A stretch of 64,000 nt of DNA, from positions 34,256 through 98,255 of the forward strand of contig JANYEC010000033.1 of assembly GCA_025363295.1 (NCBI GenBank), in the 5' to 3' direction. The notes under the pieces are model-generated. The model was not told the DNA's origin. It saw nothing but the letters and a program-made list of their open reading frames with translations, and ran no database searches. The DNA is from Akkermansiaceae bacterium. GTDB taxonomy: Bacteria; Verrucomicrobiota; Verrucomicrobiia; Verrucomicrobiales; Akkermansiaceae. Shown in pieces: positions 1 to 12,171 of the stretch; position 1 is the first letter of the stretch, and every line of letters begins with the position of its first letter. The position numbers were made by a program, and so were the translations under genes.

Positions 1-1
1 C

Positions 2-1444
2 CATCCTGCTATTGTTTCGGGGCGGGAAGTTTGGTTGATTGAAGATCCGTTATTTTTCGGCAATGACCCAAGCTGGCCAACAGCGATGCATCAGCAAAAA
101 CTAATGCTTCATCGTGCCTCAATGAAGGCCTATGCAGTTGAGCTAGAATCGTTGGGCCATCGCATCCGCTATATCGAAGTGCCCACTGGGATATCGACTG
201 ATAACGTCTCGTTGTTAGACAAAAATCTTCCGCGCGCGCTCCAACAAATCCACCTTGCCGATCCCGCCGATGACGTCTTGATGAGGCGTATCAATCGATT
301 CGCTCAAAACCGGGGGATCGAAGTGTGCGTCTATCAATCGCCCAATTTTATCAGCTCACCCGACTTTCTCGAAACTCACCTGGCCTCGCGGAAGAAGCCC
401 TTTATGGCGAAGTTCTACGAAGCCCAACGCAAGCGCCTGCACCTGCTTGTGAACGCCGATGGTTCGCCTGTCGGCGGCAAGTGGTCGTTTGATACGGAGA
501 ACCGGGCGAAACTTCCTAAAAGTCATTTACCACCGCGGGAGCCTCTCGCACGAGGCGATGATTATACTCGTGAGGCAAGAAGCTATATCACACGATTATT
601 TTCTGACAACCCGGGATCCCTAGACCACTTTCGCTGGCCGGTTACGCGAGCTGACGCAGAAGCATGGCTAGAGCAATTTATAGATGAGCGCTTGGAAAAC
701 TTTGGCCTCTATGAAGATGCGATTTCCACCGACCACGCCTATATCTATCACTCTGCCATCACCCCGGCACTCAATATCGGCCTGCTCGATCCACAAGATG
801 TGATCGACCGCGTGATGGCACGATCAGACAGAGTTCCGATGAATTCGCTGGAGGGTTTCATCCGCCAAGTGATCGGATGGCGGGAGTTCATGCATGGAAT
901 CTATCAATTCCGTGGCACTGAGATTCGGAATGGTAATTTCTGGAATTTCGAACGCCCCCTGCCGCGTTCGTTCTATGACGGAACGACCGGAATCCCACCG
1001 GTTGACCGCGTCATCCGCCAATTGCTGGATGACGGTTATTGCCACCACATTGAGCGGCTGATGGTGCTGGGAAATTTCATGTTGCTCTGTCGAATCAAGC
1101 CGGATGATGTCTATCGGTGGTTCATGGAATTGTTCGTGGATTCGTATGATTGGGTGATGGTGCCAAATGTTTATGGCATGTCCCAGTTTGCAGACGGCGG
1201 GACGTTTACGACTAAACCTTATATCTCAGGCTCTAATTATATTTTGAAAATGTCTAACGAGCCAAAGGGAGAATGGTGCCAAATATGGGACGGTCTTTTC
1301 TGGACCTTCATCGGCGATTACACCCCGTTTTTCTTGAAAAATCCGCGGCTCTCCATGATGGCGAGGAACTGGGAAAAACAGTCGCAGGAAAAAAAGGAGG
1401 CGCACCGCAGGGCTGCGGATGAATTCCTTGCTGCGTTGAAGTAG
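2..1444 (+). CDS. Cryptochrome/photolyase-related protein (DPRP / FeS-BCP, prokaryotic 6-4 photolyase type), 5' truncated by window edge
   Basis: The frame is open from the window start (HPAIVSGREVWLIEDPLFF...). C-terminal TTKPYISGSNYILKMS motif and spaced Cys residues are typical of the family. Confidence 0.88.
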   Translation, partial: HPAIVSGREVWLIEDPLFFGNDPSWPTAMHQQKLMLHRASMKAYAVELESLGHRIRYIEVPTGISTDNVSLLDKNLPRALQQIHLADPADDVLMRRINRFAQNRGIEVCVYQSPNFISSPDFLETHLASRKKPFMAKFYEAQRKRLHLLVNADGSPVGGKWSFDTENRAKLPKSHLPPREPLARGDDYTREARSYITRLFSDNPGSLDHFRWPVTRADAEAWLEQFIDERLENFGLYEDAISTDHAYIYHSAITPALNIGLLDPQDVIDRVMARSDRVPMNSLEGFIRQVIGWREFMHGIYQFRGTEIRNGNFWNFERPLPRSFYDGTTGIPPVDRVIRQLLDDGYCHHIERLMVLGNFMLLCRIKPDDVYRWFMELFVDSYDWVMVPNVYGMSQFADGGTFTTKPYISGSNYILKMSNEPKGEWCQIWDGLFWTFIGDYTPFFLKNPRLSMMARNWEKQSQEKKEAHRRAADEFLAALK

Positions 1445-1555
1445 CAGCATGGAAAATGCGCGCTCCGGAAGTTTTCCAAAACCCACAAAATTTTCCAGCG
1501 GCATGCATTCCAATTGCCATCTGCCGAATCGCGGTAAGATTCCGCTTGAGAAAAA

Positions 1556-1837
1556 ATGACCACCACCCACGAGTCCCAAGCCATCGAAGTCGAAGTTCTG
1601 GAGATTGATGGCGCAGTCCCATTGGCAAAACCCGAATCTGCCCGGGATTCCCAAACGCGCCAACCCTGGCAAAATTGGCAGGGCCGCGTCCGCCAGCTCG
1701 ACAGCCGTTGGTGGCCGCTATGGGTTGTTCTGGGCGTGATCGCGGTGGTTTTGCTCCTGACTGTGGGTGTTTTCCTCGGGATCATTTTTCTGATTTTCAG
1801 CATCCTCCGGGGATTCATCCGAGCTCTGATTGGCTGA
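1556..1837 (+). CDS. Small hypothetical membrane protein
   Basis: 93 aa ORF with one strong C-terminal hydrophobic segment (WVVLGVIAVVLLLTVGVFLGIIFLIF). Confidence 0.55.
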   Translation: MTTTHESQAIEVEVLEIDGAVPLAKPESARDSQTRQPWQNWQGRVRQLDSRWWPLWVVLGVIAVVLLLTVGVFLGIIFLIFSILRGFIRALIG

Positions 1838-1886
1838 ATGGATCGCTGCATTGACAGCGCCCCCGTCCTCCTACCACCCTCCGCGC

Positions 1887-2633
1887 ATGTCACTCTTCGC
1901 CAATAAAGTCGCCGTTGTCACTGGAGGTGGCCGCGGAATCGGTCAGGAAATTGCCCGCGCGCTCGCCGCCGAGGGAGCGAAAGTTGCCGTCGTCAGTCGC
2001 AGTGCCCCGAGCTGTGGAAAAGCGGCGGAGGAAATTAACGCGATATTTCCCGGATCTGCGACTGCCTATGCGGTGGATGTGGCCGACCATGCCGCCGTGC
2101 AGGAGCTGGCAAAAAAAATTGGGGATGAACTCGGTGCGGTGAATATTCTAATTAATAATGCCGGCGTCACCCGCGATGGACTGCTGATGCGGATGAAAGA
2201 GGAAGATTGGGACACCGTGCTCGATACCAATTTGAAGGGTGCATTCAACACGGTGAAGGCGTTCATGCGCCCCTTAATGAAAGCCGAAGATCCACGCATC
2301 ATCAACATTGCTTCAGTCATCGGCCTAATCGGAAACGCGGGACAAACAAACTACTCCGCCAGCAAGGCCGGCCTCATCGGTTTCACCAAAGCTGTCGCCC
2401 GCGAACTCGCCGGACGCAGTGTCACTTGCAATGCCGTAGCTCCGGGCTTCATCACTACCGACATGACTGAGGACCTTCCACAAGCAGTCAAAGACGCGGT
2501 GATCGCAAAAATACCGTTAGCCACGTTTGGCGAAATCAAAGACATCGCAGCCACTGTGGTTTTTCTAGCAAGCCCCGCCGCCCGTTACATCACGGGGCAA
2601 GTGATCGCCGTGGATGGTGGAATGACGATGTGA
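1887..2633 (+). CDS. fabG: 3-oxoacyl-ACP reductase, SDR family
   Basis: VVTGGGRGIGQEIA, NNAGVTRDGLLMRM, YSASKAGLIGFTKAVARE motifs. Start moved to ATG 1887 (MSLFANKVAVVTGG). Confidence 0.93.
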   Translation: MSLFANKVAVVTGGGRGIGQEIARALAAEGAKVAVVSRSAPSCGKAAEEINAIFPGSATAYAVDVADHAAVQELAKKIGDELGAVNILINNAGVTRDGLLMRMKEEDWDTVLDTNLKGAFNTVKAFMRPLMKAEDPRIINIASVIGLIGNAGQTNYSASKAGLIGFTKAVARELAGRSVTCNAVAPGFITTDMTEDLPQAVKDAVIAKIPLATFGEIKDIAATVVFLASPAARYITGQVIAVDGGMTM

Positions 2634-2713
2634 ATCACCACGCGCTCAATCTCTAATTGAAAATTTGAAAGGCTAATCATTTTTGTTAGCATATTATATT
2701 TGAAGTTTAAATC

Positions 2714-3199
2714 ATGATAGAACTCGTCTTATTGCGGCATGGCAAAGCGGAGAACTTCAATGTTGAAGGCGACTTCTCACGCAACCTTGTCGAAAAAGGC
2801 CGAGAACAGGCGCGCCGGGCAGCGCGAAATTTGAAAGGTGCCGGGCTGCTTCCCGATATTGTCCTCACCAGTCCGTTGATCCGCGCACGCCAGACGGCAG
2901 ATGAGTTTTGTCTAGCAGCGGAGATTCCAGGAGCCGTGATCCAAGGATGGCTTGCGTCCGGCATGTCGCCCCAAACGGCGATGACAGAACTGTCGGCGTT
3001 CCGCGATTTCAAACGGATCGCAATCGTCGGCCATGAACCGGATTTCTCTCTCCTCGTCGAGTGGATCCTTGGCGTCACGGGCGGTGGAGTGGAACTCAAA
3101 AAAGGTGCCATCGCCTGCCTCAGAATCACGCCACCCCAGCGTTTTGGAAGTCTCGTGTATCTCGTGCCCCCAAAGCTGGCCGGGGAAGTCGAGCTGTAA
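2714..3199 (+). CDS. sixA: Phosphohistidine phosphatase SixA-like
   Basis: [23 protein letters not shown] and VGHEPDFS histidine phosphatase motifs. Confidence 0.85.
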   Translation: MIELVLLRHGKAENFNVEGDFSRNLVEKGREQARRAARNLKGAGLLPDIVLTSPLIRARQTADEFCLAAEIPGAVIQGWLASGMSPQTAMTELSAFRDFKRIAIVGHEPDFSLLVEWILGVTGGGVELKKGAIACLRITPPQRFGSLVYLVPPKLAGEVEL

Positions 3200-3303
3200 G
3201 GGCTGATGGTAGAACCCCGGATTTCAAAACGATCTGCGGTTTTGATTGCCAGCACGGCGGTCTCTCGAAAGAGTTTCGTTGTGGAAGATCTTATTTACCC
3301 AGC

Positions 3304-4098
3304 ATGAAAGTCGTTGCCATCGCCAATCAAAAAGGCGGCGTGGGAAAAACCACGACCGCTTTGAATCTTTCCGCAGCCCTCGCCCTGCGCGGACAACGAG
3401 TGCTTTTGGTGGACCTTGACCCGCAGGCAAACTGCACCAGTGGCCTTGGAATTGAGCCGCCAGATGGCTGCAGCATGTATCCGGTCTTGCTAGGTGAAAA
3501 AACGGTGTCCCAGCAAATCATGCCGACGGGTCGCGAAAATCTCTCTTTGGTTCCTTCCGAAATGGACCTCGCCGGAGTAGAGATCGAGCTTGCCCGCAGC
3601 GATGACCACCTCACCCGCTTGAGAAATATCCTCCAGGGGCTCAAGCCGAATGATCTTTTCGAATATTGTATCTTAGACACCCCGCCCTCGCTCGGTGTCC
3701 TCATGACTTCCGCATTGGCGGCGGCCGATGAAATTTTGATTCCCCTCCAATGTGAATGGTTCGGACTCGAAGGATTAGCAAAAATCGTGCATGTCATTGA
3801 CCAAATCCGTGGCTCCGATGCCAATCCGGGCATCCGCCTTGAGGGGATTGCGATGACGATGTATGATGGTCGCACCCTTCTCTCGCGGCAAGTGGTGGAG
3901 GAAGTTTCAAAATACTTTCCCGACCAGATGTATCACACGATGATTCCCCGGACGATCCGCATCGGGGAAGCGCCGAGTCACGGGAAAAGCATTTTTGAGC
4001 ATGATCCCAATGGGCTCGGGGCACAGGCTTACGGGGCCTTAGCGGATGAATTCCTGACCCGTCACGCGGTTTGCGGCCCCTTGCTCGCGGGAGGATGA
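3304..4098 (+). CDS. ParA/Soj family ATPase
   Basis: [26 protein letters not shown] with deviant Walker [14 protein letters not shown]. Start refined to ATG 3304. Confidence 0.92.
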   Translation: MKVVAIANQKGGVGKTTTALNLSAALALRGQRVLLVDLDPQANCTSGLGIEPPDGCSMYPVLLGEKTVSQQIMPTGRENLSLVPSEMDLAGVEIELARSDDHLTRLRNILQGLKPNDLFEYCILDTPPSLGVLMTSALAAADEILIPLQCEWFGLEGLAKIVHVIDQIRGSDANPGIRLEGIAMTMYDGRTLLSRQVVEEVSKYFPDQMYHTMIPRTIRIGEAPSHGKSIFEHDPNGLGAQAYGALADEFLTRHAVCGPLLAGG

Positions 4099-4335
4099 AT
4101 CAATTTGAGTGAATTCAACAAATTTTCCTCAATCGAACAAGGTTCGTCTATCAGCCTGAGTGACTGGAATCATCGGGAATTAGAATCGAGAGTCGGATCA
4201 TCGGCAACACGGATTCTCGCTTGACCTTGAAGCGGCGAATGTTGACGGTTTCTTACTTCTTTCGAAGGTCAACAGGTTTATTCCGCATGCGAGATAGGCA
4301 TTTCGGTTAGATTCAGTTGTTTTCGAGCATTATAA

Positions 4336-5397
<1,062 letters not shown>

Positions 5398-5424
5398 GCG
5401 GAACTTAACTGACTCACTCCGGCC

Positions 5425-6240
5425 ATGAAGCCGCTCAATCTAATCGCCTTGCTGCTTTTCCTCGGAGGGGTCGTGTGGACATTCACGCGGAGTGACCGCG
5501 CCGTCCGTGAAATTCAGGACTACTACTTTGCCTCCATGGCGCCGTTCTTGAAGTCCGGATCTGCCATGGAAACCCAAGCCCGAAAATTTCTCGACGAGAC
5601 GCGCCACTCAAAAGAATTGGAAGTCGAGTTAGACACCACTCGCAAGGAACTTGGGAAATTGCAAATCATCGAATCCCGCTTCCGTGGACTCGAAGCGGAG
5701 AATGAAACTCTCCGGCACGCACTGAATTTCAAGAAAGCAACTCACTTTGTCGTCGTGCCTGCGCAAGTAATCCGTCGACACCCGACGACTTGGTGGCAGA
5801 CGGTGGACATCGACGCGGGTGAGGACAAGGGCATCGGCACTCAGCTTGCCGTTTTATCTAACGATGGATTGGTTGGGAAAATTGACCGTCCAGATAAGGG
5901 CCGATCCTCCGTGATTCTTCTAACTGATGAGAAATGCCAAGTATCCGCACGGGTTGAAGGATCTCCTGAAGTCGGCATCCTCAGCGGCCAGCGTGGGCAT
6001 TTTGTTGGCAACCCATTGTTACGTCTGAAATTTCTATCAACCGAAGCATCGCTGCACCAAGGGCAGCGGGTCTTCACAACGGGCCGGGGAGGTATCTTCC
6101 AGCCTAACATTCTATTAGGAACCGTTGAGTCCGTCGAAAAAGGCGCTCTGGATTCCGAAGCTCTCGTCCGACCATCGGTGAACTTCGCGGATCTAGGAAC
6201 GGTTTTCGTCGTGCTTTCCGCCGATCCCAACCGCCCGTGA
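5425..6240 (+). CDS. mreC: Rod shape-determining protein MreC
   Basis: Position after mreB; N-terminal TM, coiled coil, then VVPAQVIRRHPTTWWQTVDIDAGEDKGI...GLVGKI. Confidence 0.9.
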   Translation: MKPLNLIALLLFLGGVVWTFTRSDRAVREIQDYYFASMAPFLKSGSAMETQARKFLDETRHSKELEVELDTTRKELGKLQIIESRFRGLEAENETLRHALNFKKATHFVVVPAQVIRRHPTTWWQTVDIDAGEDKGIGTQLAVLSNDGLVGKIDRPDKGRSSVILLTDEKCQVSARVEGSPEVGILSGQRGHFVGNPLLRLKFLSTEASLHQGQRVFTTGRGGIFQPNILLGTVESVEKGALDSEALVRPSVNFADLGTVFVVLSADPNRP

Positions 6241-6821
6241 TCCGATACTCGTTCATCACCATTTTACTCCTGCTTGCCTCGTTTGTGGTGCAACAGTTTT
6301 TACCCGCGTTCACCGGGCTTCATGATTCTCGGATTCTTCTGGTACAACTTGTCTTCCTTTGCTCCGCGGTCACCGTCGGGCAACCCACCATGTTGCTCCT
6401 TGCCTTTATCGGCGGATTTTTATGGGACGCACATTGTGTGTTAGGACCGCATGGCGGCGAAGCATCGGTTTACTCACAACAGGTTGAATCCATACGTTTC
6501 GGTTATTCGACGCTACTTTTCGCCGCAATGGGATTTCTCATGCAGGGAATTCAACCGCTTTTCAAACAAGGGAAATGGCACTTCTCCGCATTTCTATCAG
6601 GAGTCGCGATCTTTCTCTATTTGTCTGCCGAGTATGCCATTATCAACTTCGTTCGCGGTGACTTTGTTCTATCAAAGTCCACCGTGCTGCAAATGGCTTT
6701 CACCTCCCTACTGACCATGCTTTTTTCTCCTTTTGTCTTCTGGCTGCTTTTCCATATCGCAAGCGTCTGTGACCATTCAATCAACCCTGAAGCCGGACGA
6801 AAAAACCGCCGTCTTGCCTAA
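6237..6821 (+). CDS. mreD: MreD-like membrane protein
   Basis: Multi-pass hydrophobic protein between mreC and PBP2; overlaps the mreC stop. Confidence 0.7.
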   Translation: MIRYSFITILLLLASFVVQQFLPAFTGLHDSRILLVQLVFLCSAVTVGQPTMLLLAFIGGFLWDAHCVLGPHGGEASVYSQQVESIRFGYSTLLFAAMGFLMQGIQPLFKQGKWHFSAFLSGVAIFLYLSAEYAIINFVRGDFVLSKSTVLQMAFTSLLTMLFSPFVFWLLFHIASVCDHSINPEAGRKNRRLA

Positions 6822-6827
6822 CTTAGT

Positions 6828-9047
6828 ATGGAACCCAGCTACCGGCTTCGACTCTACCTTCTAACCGCCCTTGTGCTGGTTGGCTTTGGTGCGTTGCTAA
6901 ACCGCTTGCACGAATTCCAAATCGTTCAGCGGGAGAGGTTTCTTGAACAGGTCCCCGGGAACCGCACCGTCACCGTTCGAGAACCCGGCATTCGTGGCGA
7001 AATCACTGACCGCAACGGCATCACCCTTGCCCGTAACCTCCGAAACTACGAAGTCTCCTTTAACCTCGATGAAATACGCCAAGCGTATCTCTCACAACAC
7101 GTGGAAGATCCCACAATCCAACGCCTAACAAAAGAGGATGGGCTCACGCGCAAACGCTCGGAGAAAGACATCGTCACGATTGTCAACGAAGGCACCATCG
7201 AACGATTGAGAAAACTAGGGCTCGCGAAAAACTACAAAGCCGGCGACCTGCGCGCCCATTTCCTAACTCATGGAGGACTCATTCCGTTCAGTTATCGGGC
7301 GGATCTAACTTACGGAGATTTCGCGCGTTTTGCAGAGCACAACTTGGATCTGCCCGGAGTTTATTTGAGTATCCGCCCGCAGCGGCAGTATCCATTCGGA
7401 GCGCTTGCCAGCCATGTTCTCGGTTACATGAAGCAATGGGAAAAGGCAGACATACCAGAGAGCGCCACGCGGAAATTCAATCATTACATCGGAGACGATA
7501 AAGGAATCGCAGGTGTGGAGGCATCCATGGATAGCATCCTCCAAGGCCCTGAAGGACAGAAGACCATTGTAAAGGATGAAAAGGGGCGCACCATTCGAAT
7601 GTCCGATTATACCAAGCCCGGCATTGGTGCAAAGCTCCAACTAACCATTGATGCACGCGCTCAATATCTATTAGAGTATGCCTTGCATTTCGCGGGGAGA
7701 GCAGCGGGTGTCGTGATGGATGTGAATACAGGAGAGGTTCTCGCCATGGCTTCGATCCCGGATTATAACCCAAATGATTTCATTCCTAGTATTTCCCAAA
7801 AACGCTGGGACGGCTATCGGGCAAATGCACAACTCGCGCCATTTACCAACCGTGCCATTTCCGAATTCACGCCCGGGTCCACCATGAAAATTCCCACAGC
7901 CATTGCAGGTTGTCTAGCAGGAATGGGTTCTCGCATCTTCTCTTGTGATGGTTATGTGACTTATGGAAATTCGAAGGTCGGCTGCTGGATCTGGAACATG
8001 CACAAGGGCAGCCATGGCTCGCAAAACCTGTCGCAAGCGATTCAACATTCATGTAACCCGTATTTCAACAAACTGGCTAACACCATCGGAGCGAAGGCCA
8101 TGGTAGAGGGTTGCCAGTTAGTTGGAATCGGCAAACGCACGGGCATTGAACTCCCTAAAGAAGACGCAGGAATTCTCCCAGGTAGCAGGGCCTGGCGTAC
8201 GTCGAAACCGAACGAGCCGATGACACCCGCGCTCACTGCTTTCCTTTCCATCGGCCAGGGAGATACCCTCGCGACCCCGCTCCAGATCTGTGCTGTTGCG
8301 GCAACCATTGCTAACGGAGGGAAATACTACAAACCGCGCATCGTAAAAAAGGCGGTCGGTGAAGACGGTGAACTCGTCATTGGCGATGTTCCGAAACTCG
8401 AAGTCGATCTTACGCAAGCTGGCGTCAAGGCAGCCGACATTGAACTCATCCGCAAAGGCATGCGAATGTCCGCAAATGAACCGGGCGGAACTTCTGGGAA
8501 AGTTAAATTACCTAACATCGTCGTCGCAGCGAAAAGCGGGACTGCCCAGACAGTCGATAATGGCAAAAAATCCAATAACTCTTGGATCATGAGTTTCGCC
8601 CCCTATGACAAGCCGAAATACGCAATATGCGTGCTCGTCCAAAACGGTGGCGCCGGTGGGGGCGTTTGTGGCCCACTTGTGAATCTCGTCTACCGAGGGC
8701 TTTTCGCACAAGATCGTGGTGTTAGGCTTCCTCTTAAACCACAAATCGAAGTTCCCGGAAACACCAATCGTTTTGAAAAATCAATCGACATCCCCGCTGA
8801 GGCCATCGCTGCGGTGGAAGCAGGCGATACAACTCCGGCACCAGAAGCCATCGCCGCTGCCGCCGCATCCATCTCTCCAACTGCCGGGGGAGCCGATGAC
8901 GGGGAAACCGGCGATGAGGCCGGCGACAACCTCCCCACCTCGATTCAGCCTGCTCCTTCTGGCGTTACTCCAGCACCTACCATCACTCCAGAGGTGGATG
9001 CCGAGGGTTCGGTGATTCCGAAAGCCCTGCCGGTCCCAGAAAACTAA
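6828..9047 (+). CDS. mrdA: Penicillin-binding protein 2 (peptidoglycan D,D-transpeptidase)
   Basis: FTPGSTMKIPTAIA (SxxK), SCN and KSGTAQT motifs; Ala/Pro-rich C-terminal tail. Confidence 0.93.
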   Translation: MEPSYRLRLYLLTALVLVGFGALLNRLHEFQIVQRERFLEQVPGNRTVTVREPGIRGEITDRNGITLARNLRNYEVSFNLDEIRQAYLSQHVEDPTIQRLTKEDGLTRKRSEKDIVTIVNEGTIERLRKLGLAKNYKAGDLRAHFLTHGGLIPFSYRADLTYGDFARFAEHNLDLPGVYLSIRPQRQYPFGALASHVLGYMKQWEKADIPESATRKFNHYIGDDKGIAGVEASMDSILQGPEGQKTIVKDEKGRTIRMSDYTKPGIGAKLQLTIDARAQYLLEYALHFAGRAAGVVMDVNTGEVLAMASIPDYNPNDFIPSISQKRWDGYRANAQLAPFTNRAISEFTPGSTMKIPTAIAGCLAGMGSRIFSCDGYVTYGNSKVGCWIWNMHKGSHGSQNLSQAIQHSCNPYFNKLANTIGAKAMVEGCQLVGIGKRTGIELPKEDAGILPGSRAWRTSKPNEPMTPALTAFLSIGQGDTLATPLQICAVAATIANGGKYYKPRIVKKAVGEDGELVIGDVPKLEVDLTQAGVKAADIELIRKGMRMSANEPGGTSGKVKLPNIVVAAKSGTAQTVDNGKKSNNSWIMSFAPYDKPKYAICVLVQNGGAGGGVCGPLVNLVYRGLFAQDRGVRLPLKPQIEVPGNTNRFEKSIDIPAEAIAAVEAGDTTPAPEAIAAAAASISPTAGGADDGETGDEAGDNLPTSIQPAPSGVTPAPTITPEVDAEGSVIPKALPVPEN

Positions 9048-9100
9048 CATTTAACACTCATTTCACCCACTAACTCATTTCCCAACAATTACTTAATATC

Positions 9101-10696
9101 ATGATCCAACATATCAAAAGACTCCTCGGCATCGGCAAACCGGACCCATCACGCGGCAACAGCATCGTCGTCAACGTCGAAAAACTCGAACGCCGTGTCG
9201 CACTTCTCGAAGACGGCGTGCTCGAAGAATACACCGTCGAGCGAGAGGGTGATCAAAACATCGTCGGCGGCATTTTCAAAGGACGCGTCAAAAACATCGA
9301 ACCCGGACTCAAAGCGATGTTTGTCGATATCGGTCTCGATAAAAACGCCTTCCTCCACTTCTGGGATGCCATCCCCGCCGCCCTCGACGGCGGCTTGGAG
9401 GAGATCCAGCGCGAAGGCAGCAACCGGAAAAAACAGCAGAAAAAGATTACCTCCAAAGACATCCCTGACATCTATCCGATTGGGTCGGAAATCGTGATCC
9501 AAGTTTCCAAAGGTCCGATCGGCACCAAGGGACCACGTGTCACGACTAACATCTCGCTTGCCGGACGTTACCTTGTGCTGATGCCCTTCACCGAGCAATT
9601 CGGAATTTCCCGCAAAATCGAAGATCCAAAGGAACGCGCCCGCCTGCGCAAAATTGTCCAGAATCTCTCAGTTCCAGAAGGTATGGGCATCATCATGCGT
9701 ACCATCGCTCAAGGCACACGCGCCCGCCATTTTGTCCGCGATCTCGCGATGCTGCTAGAGCAATGGGATGAAATCGAAGCACGCCGCGCGAATAATCAAG
9801 CGCCCGTTTGTATCTTCCAAGAACCTGGCCTCATCGAGCGCACCGCCCGCGATTTTCTCACCGATGAAATCGACCAAGTGATGTGCGACGACGCAGAAAC
9901 CACGGAGATGATTCGCAACATCGCGGGGAAAATTTCTCGTCGCGCAAAACGCCGCGTCCACTACATGCCCTCCTCCGCTGGCCAGCCGATTTTCGAACGC
10001 ATTCACATTCAAAAGCAAATCGACGAAGCCTTCTCCCGCCAGGTTTGGCTCCCTTGCGGCGGCTACATCGTTATCGACGAAACCGAGGCCCTCATCGCCA
10101 TCGACGTCAACACCGGTCGCAACCGTGGCTCCAAAGATGTCGATAAGATGATTTTAGAAACTAACGTCGAGGCTGCCGTCGAAGTGGCCCGTCAACTCCG
10201 TCTGCGCAACATCGGTGGGCTGGTCGTGATCGACCTCATTGACATGCGCCACCGCAAGGACCAACAGACGGTCTATAAAGCCATCAAAGACCGTCTCAAA
10301 AAGGACAAGGCAAAGACGCAAGTGCTCCAGATTTCTCCTATCGGTCTGATGGAGATGACCCGTCAGCGCCTTAATGAATCGTTGCGAGATTCGATGTATG
10401 AGCCATGTCCCTATTGCCAAGGCCGCGCGCGAGTGAAAACCCCAATGACCATGTCCGTGGAAATCCAGCGCCGTCTCAACACCGTCATTCAAAAACATCA
10501 TGACACCGTCGGCGACATTATCGTGATCGTGAACAGCGATGTCCTCAACCGTTTCAAAAGCGAAGACGCCAAGCTCCTTCACGAGCTTGAACGCTCGCAC
10601 TCCGGCCGCCTGATCTTTCGCTCCGATCCGACCCTCAATCGCGAGCGCTTCGCCATCGTTGATGCGACTACCGAAAAAACCATCGATCAAGGCTAA
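9101..10696 (+). CDS. Ribonuclease G/E family
   Basis: S1-like N-terminus, ALIAIDVNTGRNRG, CPYCQG zinc-link. Confidence 0.93.
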   Translation: MIQHIKRLLGIGKPDPSRGNSIVVNVEKLERRVALLEDGVLEEYTVEREGDQNIVGGIFKGRVKNIEPGLKAMFVDIGLDKNAFLHFWDAIPAALDGGLEEIQREGSNRKKQQKKITSKDIPDIYPIGSEIVIQVSKGPIGTKGPRVTTNISLAGRYLVLMPFTEQFGISRKIEDPKERARLRKIVQNLSVPEGMGIIMRTIAQGTRARHFVRDLAMLLEQWDEIEARRANNQAPVCIFQEPGLIERTARDFLTDEIDQVMCDDAETTEMIRNIAGKISRRAKRRVHYMPSSAGQPIFERIHIQKQIDEAFSRQVWLPCGGYIVIDETEALIAIDVNTGRNRGSKDVDKMILETNVEAAVEVARQLRLRNIGGLVVIDLIDMRHRKDQQTVYKAIKDRLKKDKAKTQVLQISPIGLMEMTRQRLNESLRDSMYEPCPYCQGRARVKTPMTMSVEIQRRLNTVIQKHHDTVGDIIVIVNSDVLNRFKSEDAKLLHELERSHSGRLIFRSDPTLNRERFAIVDATTEKTIDQG

Positions 10697-10734
10697 TTGC
10701 GTATTTAAGTGCTTAGTCGCTACTCTTTAATACG

Positions 10735-12138
10735 ATGTCCCGCAAAACAAAAATCATCATTACCCTCGGCCCGGCAACCGAATCAGAAGAAATGATCGGC
10801 AAGCTCATCGATGAAGGAACCAACGTGTTCCGCCTCAACATGAGCCACGCGAAACATGAATGGGCGGCTGAAATGACCAAGCGTGTTCGCAGACAGTCAG
10901 AACTCAGAAATGCGCACATCGCCGTGCTTTTCGATCTAACTGGACCCTCGATTCGTACGGGAGATTTGGAGAAACCTTACACTCTAGCAGAAGGTGATAC
11001 TGTCGAGTTTCGCAAGGTCGGAGCGGACGCCACAGTACCACTTTCCACCACCGTCAACTACGATGGTCTCATGGGTGATGTCACCATCGGAAACACGCTC
11101 GTCGTGGACAACGGAGCGATGCTCATGCGTATCGACGTGGTGGAGGCAGACCGCATCCTCTGTTTTGTCAAAACTCCTGGGACGATGGGCTCCAGACGCC
11201 ACATCAATCTTCCCGGCGTCCGTCTGAATCTTCCCGCACTCACAGAAAAAGATCACAAGGACCTTTCCCTCGCCGTCGAGTGCAGAGCGGATTACATCGC
11301 CGGTTCATTCGTTAGAGACTCTGCTCATGTTAAAGAACTTCGCGCAGCCATGGTCGCGCTTGAAGGTGAGGCGCAAATCGTTGCCAAAGTGGAAGACCAA
11401 GAAGCCATTCGTAACATCGACGCCATTATCAACGAGGCCGATGTCATCATGGTCGCTCGCGGAGACCTTGGCACGGAAGTCGAGTTCGAGGAGCTCCCGA
11501 TCCTTCAGCGCCGCATCGTCAAGCGCTGCCACGAACTCGGGACTCGTGTCATCGTTGCGACCCAATTGCTCGAATCGATGATCACCAATCCAACGCCCAC
11601 TCGTGCCGAAGTGACCGACGTCATGAATGCTGCGTATGAAGAAGCGGACTGCCTCATGCTCTCGGGTGAAACCTCCGTGGGCCGCTATCCCGAGCGCTGT
11701 GTCGAGGCTCTGGTTAGAATTTCCTCCCGCATCGAACGCTCCGGCGGCCACGGCTTTGGCCAAAGTGCACTGCTTCGGGACGAGCGCCAGAAAACCGCCC
11801 GCGCTGCAGTGACTCTAGCAGACTCACTGCCGGATGCCCGGCTCGTCGTGCTCACCCGTCGTGGTGTTCTTGCGAACCACGTCGCCATGCTGCGCCCGCG
11901 CACGTCCGGCTTCTATGCCTTCACGCCTAAGGAAACTGTTTGCTGCAAACTTTCTCTAACGAGAGGAGTCCGAGCTTTCAAGTTATCCTTCGCCTCTAAC
12001 ATCGAAGAGACCATCAAGAAGGTCAGCGAGCTTCTGCTGAAAGAAGGCCTCGTCCGCCCCGGCACACCGTTGGTGATCGTTTCTGACATTCTATCAGATC
12101 ACTTCGCTGCAAATTCAATTTTGCTGCACCATGCCTGA
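10735..12138 (+). CDS. pyk: Pyruvate kinase
   Basis: TKIIITLGPATES, FRLNMSHA, IMVARGDLGTEV, ATQLLESMI. Confidence 0.95.
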   Translation: MSRKTKIIITLGPATESEEMIGKLIDEGTNVFRLNMSHAKHEWAAEMTKRVRRQSELRNAHIAVLFDLTGPSIRTGDLEKPYTLAEGDTVEFRKVGADATVPLSTTVNYDGLMGDVTIGNTLVVDNGAMLMRIDVVEADRILCFVKTPGTMGSRRHINLPGVRLNLPALTEKDHKDLSLAVECRADYIAGSFVRDSAHVKELRAAMVALEGEAQIVAKVEDQEAIRNIDAIINEADVIMVARGDLGTEVEFEELPILQRRIVKRCHELGTRVIVATQLLESMITNPTPTRAEVTDVMNAAYEEADCLMLSGETSVGRYPERCVEALVRISSRIERSGGHGFGQSALLRDERQKTARAAVTLADSLPDARLVVLTRRGVLANHVAMLRPRTSGFYAFTPKETVCCKLSLTRGVRAFKLSFASNIEETIKKVSELLLKEGLVRPGTPLVIVSDILSDHFAANSILLHHA

Positions 12139-12171
12139 ATGGATTAGGCCCGCCTAGGACCTATAAAATTT

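Noticed and set aside
1226-1893. Minus-strand ORFs of 148, 106 and 191 aa
   Set aside because: Antisense to the photolyase 3' end and the small membrane protein; mutually overlapping with no family motifs.
4221-4272. TTGACCTT-N36-AAGGTCAA inverted repeat upstream of mreB
   Set aside because: Only 8-bp arms with a long spacer; plausible by chance, and not supported as a regulatory site without comparison.
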